This document shows positions 59,331 through 64,000 of a stretch of 64,000 nt of DNA, piece by piece. Location: the NCBI GenBank assembly GCA_023853785.1, contig JAJIRX010001026.1, positions 1-64,000 of the forward strand, read 5' to 3'. This DNA comes from Psilocybe azurescens (lineage: Eukaryota; Basidiomycota; Agaricomycetes; Agaricales; Agrocybaceae). Within the stretch, counting starts at the first letter, position 1; each line of letters opens with the position of its first letter. Under the pieces are notes generated by a model that saw only the letters and a program-made list of their open reading frames with translations, was not told the origin of the DNA and did no database searches. The translations under genes and the position numbers were made by a program.

Positions 59331-60700
59331 TTAAGGCCAAGGAGGGTGAAGAGAAAGTGGGTGTCGGGATGGTGGGATGCCCAATCGCGGTCGGAGTGGA
59401 CGATATAGAGGAGCAGGTGGAAGGGAAGGTAGTAATATAACTCCCACAGCTGGTGCCGCCGGAATCAACATCTCTGGAAGCACAGACAGCACAAGCCCTG
59501 GGCCATCATAAATCAACGTCAGCGTCAGCTTCGACCCAACCCAGCGCGTGCATATATACATCTTTTGATTTTCAATTTCTCGTATCCGACACCCATCTCT
59601 CATGTTCCTGTTTTAACTTTCATACGCTGCTTCGCGACGCTTGACGATTTGATGTCTGATTCATCATTTGTCGCACCCTACAACACAACACCATAGTCTT
59701 TGGATTGCACGTACAACCTGCCCATCCGTGCCAGTTCTCACTCTCCCTTTCGTAAGTCTCTGTGCACTATAATTCGCATCCTCATCCTCATTCCCGTCTC
59801 ATTCCCATTCCCATCTCATTATCACTCACTCATCCCCACCGCGCACACGCATAAATTCGCGCATATACCCACTCATAATCATCGACATCCACCCCGCATC
59901 CACCTCTTCCCGACGCCAACCTTTCCTTATTCCCTTCCTTTTCCTTCTGCTCTTTGGCTACCCACATTCATATTCACTGACGTACTTCCACAGCACAACG
60001 CGCAGAGCTCCGGGATCGCGTAGCGGCGTACCAATCTTCCCTCTTCGAGGAGCAATCGCTGACGCGACATCGAAGATAGTTTACTCGGGTAATAGAAGGC
60101 CAGGGTCCGGGACGAGGTCAGGGGAGATCGCTCATGCAGGTGCGGGTGGCGTAAAGTTCGATGCGAAAGGTGGAGTCAGTAGGGTGGAAGACGAGCGAGT
60201 GAGAGGAACGGAGAGGAACGGAGAGGGTGAGCGCTGGGGTGTCGTACATCGGCCCGCGGGATATGAAGGTGTGGGCGAGGTCGGTCCTAGAAGAGGAGAA
60301 TGATGAAGAGCGACGAAAGGTGATGCAAATTTACTGTGAGCATGCATTTCTCTACCACCCTCCAATGATCTGCGTCTCGCTACTGACTGATGTTTCAACT
60401 TTCATTCTCTTTTCCCTTGTCGATTTGATATTTTCAAACGATCCATGTGTGCTCTCAAATACATCGACCTTCTGAACAAAAGTGCCCGTGAACACAACGT
60501 TCAGAGGTTGGATACCTTACGGACACCCGTCCTCTAAAAGTACATCTATCCACACTTCCTTTCAGTCACATCCCTGCTTTCTTTTATTCATGGCCTGCGC
60601 AGCTGCGTTATGCTGTCCTAAACGTGAGACATCGAAAGCCAGCCACCGGCAGACGGATCCCGTCCTGCTGTACAGATATTCTACAGTCGCGTAATGATAT
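59331..60700 (+). pseudogene. Unidentified intron-containing gene, copy 2 (inverted partner of 26750-28560)
   Basis: Same block order as copy 1: GAAGIN-encoding segment near 59453, a block with SVSFDPTQ near 59525, the conserved CCTTTCGTAAGTC donor (59744) and C/T-rich intron, an exon with RDRVAAYQSSLFEEQS near 60015, YIGPRDMKVWARSVLEEEND (60246) and ERRKVMQIYCEHA, another intron, then ALKYIDLLNKSAREHNVQRL (60452) and TLRTPVL. The last part is ETSKASHRQTDPVLLYRYS near 60640. The exon ALKYIDLLNKSAREHNVQRL looks like well-formed helical protein sequence, so the parent is probably a real cellular gene. Stops and shifts break both copies. I do not recognise the family. Confidence 0.45.
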
Positions 60701-61095
60701 GACGTTTCCAGACTCTGAACAGATTCAACGCATTAGCCATATTAGCCACTTTTCGTGTGCTCGGCCTGAGCGAGTCCCTCACTGTTCAAAATCATCGTTA
60801 ACTAGACACAACCTTCAAGTTACAATGTTGGTAATTGTTTCACGGCCGAAGGCTTGGATGGTGATGGGGACACACACCAACAGAGTCACTGACACCGCAG
60901 GTTCAGGATAGGCGTTGACGCCAATAAGCTGTTGTTTGATTCACATATGCCACTGTACGTTCATTTCCATACAGCACGAACCTCGAATCGGTTATCACCA
61001 TTGAGACCGAAGGCTGCTGGCTGAAGGCTGATGCGCCCTGCTCTCTTTTCTCCTCATCTATTTAAAGTCGCCTCGAGGCTACTTGTATCCCATGC
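60701..61095. other. Gene-free spacer
   Basis: No supported gene between the unidentified gene copy and the membrane-protein remnant. Confidence 0.35.
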
Positions 61096-61767
61096 ACGAG
61101 TGCGCGGGCTTGGGAAATGGAGACACGCGGGAGTTCATCTTCGAGATGCTGGGAGCAGGCTTGTTGTGGATGTTCATACTCGATGGGTTTCTGTTCTTTT
61201 CCGCGCTTATTGTATCAGACGGACTACTGGTCAGTGGTTAATAAATAAATCACTGTATATGATGCTTCTTTATAATATATGTCTCCACATTCTTCAAAGA
61301 TATGGAGGTGCTTTAATATCTGGGGATATTTATGTTGGGTCCCGCTACTAGTTTTTGTTGTGGAGCTTGGTGAGCATCGGAGAGCATATTAAGCATACAC
61401 ATTCCTATTAATTGTTGGAGATGCTATTATAGGTCTTCTAGGTGCTGTGATGGTTCTAGCAGGGGTTTTTACCAACTTATCCACCAACACCAACCGCGAT
61501 CTCTTCAATAACATCGAAAGTGGTCTGACATTCATCTCACTAGGCGCCACCGTGCCTTCGGCATTTCTCATTGGATGCGAACTAAATTCCTCTGGAGTCT
61601 CCATCATATGTGTAATACCGTCCGGTCTGCAAATGATATTCAAGCATATGGTGATGTTGGTGGTAGACTCGGCCGCGGCGTACCCACTCGCACTCCGTTT
61701 CTATGTCATCTCCATGGTGGTTCTGTCATTCAACGTTATGGGATCTCCTTGGACAGAAGTTCGGTAA
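61096..61767 (+). pseudogene. Second remnant of the mushroom multi-pass membrane protein family (5'-truncated)
   Basis: Begins mid-protein with GDTREFIFEMLGAG (61117), then FILDGFLFFSALIVSDGLLV (61172), an intron, RCFNIWGYLCWVPLLVFVVE (61309), an intron, and GLLGAVMVLAGVFT, LFNNIESGLTFISLGATV (61504) and MVMLVVDSAAAYPLALRFYV (61648). It parallels the remnant at 16583-17641 block by block (GDTQESIF; FNNITSALTFVLLGTT; IIIKSAAAYTL). The first two membrane helices are missing. Exon borders are in the same places, so it is a DNA-level duplicate. Function of the family is unknown. Confidence 0.65.
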
Positions 61768-62039
61768 TATATCAAGTAAGTGCTGATGGTTGTTGCGGTA
61801 CGTAGCTCCGTATGTCTTTCCTATGATTATGTTTGTGTAACCTGCAGTGAGGGGATTACACCAACGGGACTGGTGACGAGGCTAGCTATTATGAACAAGA
61901 GAAGGGTAATAACAGGTTCATGAACAAATCATGTATCGAGCTTGTAATTGAAATCATAGAATGGGATTGATAGCTGTAGTGTAATACCACTACAGAATTT
62001 ACCACCTCAAGTGGCAAGACAATTGGGGGTAGGAATATA

Positions 62040-62880
62040 TACATTGTGTTCTCCCAACAACAGCTGCACCTCGCACAATTCTTCAAAGTGCTCGAGCTCA
62101 AGGGCTTTACTTGGGCCTCCTCCCATGTGCACATAACCTGCGGGCTGGTGCAGGGTATGAGTACCAGGAAGGGCAAGGTAGCGTTCCTGGATGAGATGAT
62201 AAGGAAGCGGGGAATGGGATGCACGAGCAGGTGATGAAGAACTAGAAAAGTATAAGGCTGAGGTGGATCCGGAGGAGACGGAGCTGGAAATTGGGATTAC
62301 GGGGGTCAAGATCCAAGATATGGAGTCGAAGAGGTACGTGCGCGTGTGTGTTGTCCTCTTATCTTCTTACTTTCTTGTCTTTTCTTTTGTTTCAGCGTTG
62401 ACTCACTTGGTTCGTTTTATTCAGGATCAGAAATCATACAATCGACTGGGACCGCATGAAATCCTTCGAAAGCGACACAGGCCCCTACCTGCAAAAATCC
62501 CATGTGCGACTCGCATCCATATCCCGCAGATGCCCGTCCCTCATCCCCTTAGCCCCCTCCTCCTCCATCCACCCCACCCTCCTCTCCGCCTACACCCACG
62601 TATGCGACATCGCATTCTTCCTGGGCGCGTACCGTGACATCGTGAAGACTGCAATGAAGATTCAAGAGCCGTCGGGTGTGGTGACGTTCGCGTTTCAGCT
62701 GGCGTATGCCATTAGTAGTGCATGGGAAGTGCTCATTATCAAAGGGGAGGAGGATGAAGAGAAGGCGCGAGCGATGATGTTTCTGTATGGGTGAGCGTGG
62801 GAGGTGTTGGTGGGTACGATGCGGTTGTTGAATTTGAGGCTTTGGAGAGGATGTAGAGTTGGGGAGGGACTGATGATAGG
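62040..62880 (+). pseudogene. Cytosolic arginyl-tRNA synthetase, C-terminal fragment
   Basis: Arginyl-tRNA synthetase joins arginine to its tRNA. This fragment begins in the catalytic domain with GFTWASSHVHITCGLVQG and the KMSKS-equivalent MSTRKGKVAFLDEMIRK (62147), then DPEETELEIGITGVKIQDME (62270). A 91-bp intron (62334-62424) leads into the anticodon-binding (DALR) domain: NHTIDWDRMKSFESDTGPYL, then EPSGVVTFAFQLAYAISSAW (62670). A TGA at 62792-62794 interrupts the end; the continuing frame (EVLVGTMRLLNLR) matches the family C-terminus. The N-terminal domain and HIGH motif are absent, and a shift occurs near 62215. It is a truncated, intron-bearing pseudogene; the working copy must be elsewhere. 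Confidence 0.85.
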
Positions 62881-63944
62881 AATTGAACGTTGTTTTTTGT
62901 TCTAATTTATCTCTCTTTCTTTGTTTCTCACTTCAATGATAGATTTTCGGATGCTTCATCTTGATTTTACATCTGTGGGGCTTTTACACGCTGTGCACCT
63001 CTACTCGAGTATTTGCGGTCTTCAGCACTAATCAGTCTCCAATGTGCTGTACATGATTCATCGGGCTGTTCACTATTCTCGTGTCTTGTCTTGTCTTCTT
63101 CTCATCAATGTTCATATGGCTGGAGGCTACATGCGAGTGCAGCGCCGCGCAAACAGCCTCATCGTGATCCCCGTCTTGACTCCTCACAGTCCACACGTTA
63201 GCACCGCAAGGGCTGGAAGTCCAACTCAGATGATCGCAACACGGATTCCAAGTTCGAATAAAACAAATACTCAAGAATCGATCATTCAACTTAAGTATAA
63301 CAGTTGGAAACCGCTTGTAGATTAGACTCTGTCACTCTGGGATGCAACAAGCACGACATTGAGTGTCATTAATATAAAATCACCCGAACAACGGGAAATG
63401 AAAAGGCAAGAACGAGAGAGATTCATGACAAAAATTGGATCCAACATCTGATACGACGGGGATCTAGACGATCGTGGGGTGTAGTCCCGTCAAAGTTAGG
63501 ATCAAAGGGAGGGCATGGGTATCTCACTGTCCAATTCCAATGCCTCTTCTGAATGTTCAGGTGACACGTCCATTGTAGAGTCTAAAGTATAAATAAAATA
63601 CTACTCGTGTACATTGTCTTGGATATGTCTGTTTTTCCATAGACCATCCATCACATACAAGGCGGCCTTGAAGCGAGGAGGTGAAAGTCACTAAATCTCA
63701 TCCAAAATACAGAAAAAATAGACAGAAGTTCAAGTTGGGTGACGGTACTGAAGAACGAAGGGTAAGTACATTTAAGTTGCTTTCAGATTGATCAGGCTTT
63801 GAGGCTTAAGATACAAGGTGCAGTGCACAACAGGATACGAGGAACCTTAGTTTGAAGAACGTTCGCCTGTTACGGTTAAGCTCTCTTCTTCTTCTCCCTC
63901 ATGCCCCTCGTCCTCGTTAGATTCCCGCCCCTACATATCCTGCC
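62881..63944. other. Gene-free stretch before the right-edge start codon
   Basis: No recognised gene. Small frames near 63013-63325 have no recognisable family. Confidence 0.35.
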
Positions 63945-64000
63945 ATGCCGCCAGCGCGTCGCATCCTCGGACCCAACGTGGTCGTGTACGTCTACCGCAT
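63945..64000 (+). CDS. Possible start of a gene running off the right edge
   Basis: ATG at 63945 in a good fungal context (CTGCCATGCC) opens an uninterrupted frame of 18 codons (MPPARRILGPNVVVYVYR) to the edge. The upstream 70 bp are C/T-rich, as in basidiomycete promoters and leaders. Too short to identify. Confidence 0.3.
   Translation, partial: MPPARRILGPNVVVYVYR

Overview
The window looks like a repeat-rich, gene-poor region from a mushroom-forming basidiomycete (Agaricomycetes). The reasons are family based: KDZ transposases with their CxC2 and CxC5/CxC6 cysteine clusters, a fungal fruit-body lectin fragment, a family of multi-pass membrane proteins I associate with mushrooms, DUF5648-type and crystallin-like small secreted proteins, and short introns (about 49-130 bp) with GT...AG ends throughout. 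No bacterial, organellar, rRNA or ordinary tRNA gene was seen.

Layout, left to right. 1-6.3 kb: two decayed KDZ transposase genes head to head. 6.9-13.8 kb: a LINE retrotransposon (ORF1, endonuclease, reverse transcriptase, RNase H, poly-A tail), split by a 2.07-kb inserted element (here 'element A') with a perfect 8-bp target duplication. 16.5-22.2 kb: remnants of a membrane protein, a 0.6-kb degenerate CACCTC repeat, the C-terminus of an auxin-efflux-carrier-like protein and a fruit-body lectin fragment. 24.7-25.5 kb: a small secreted DUF5648-like gene with one stop codon. 26.7-34.8 kb: an unidentified gene (inverted copy at 59.3-60.7 kb) and two SEC61-alpha pseudogenes that keep their introns. 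35.2-41.9 kb: one arm of an inverted duplication carrying an intact crystallin-like secreted protein gene and interrupted by a 4,680-bp Ty1/copia element with LTRs identical on reading. 42-45.7 kb: a Gypsy integrase fragment and a hAT transposase pseudogene containing 'element C'. 47.3-52.5 kb: a tandem duplication, a repeat-associated protein remnant, and a Gypsy element lacking reverse transcriptase/RNase H. 52.5-55.1 kb: 'element B', a second full-length relative of A. 56-58 kb: the other arm of the inverted duplication. 59.3-62.9 kb: the second copy of the unidentified gene, a second membrane-protein remnant and the C-terminal part of a cytosolic arginyl-tRNA synthetase gene.

The most interesting object is the A/B/C family. 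A and B share terminal motifs (one end GTGTACTTTAC, the other GAGGTCTTTAC), fields of short TGGAnTCCA palindromes, a conserved AT-rich block, a large minisatellite whose unit differs between copies, and a tRNA-like RNA polymerase III promoter (A box, B box, T-run). None encodes a recognisable protein, and all three lie in or against the coding sequence of another transposon. The window also contains many single-base frameshifts, including six in a copia element whose LTRs appear identical, so some apparent 'pseudogenes' may reflect assembly indels.

Only one clearly intact multi-exon host gene is seen (36114-36599). Everything else is transposon, a fragment or a decaying duplicate. Coordinates of decayed genes are approximate.
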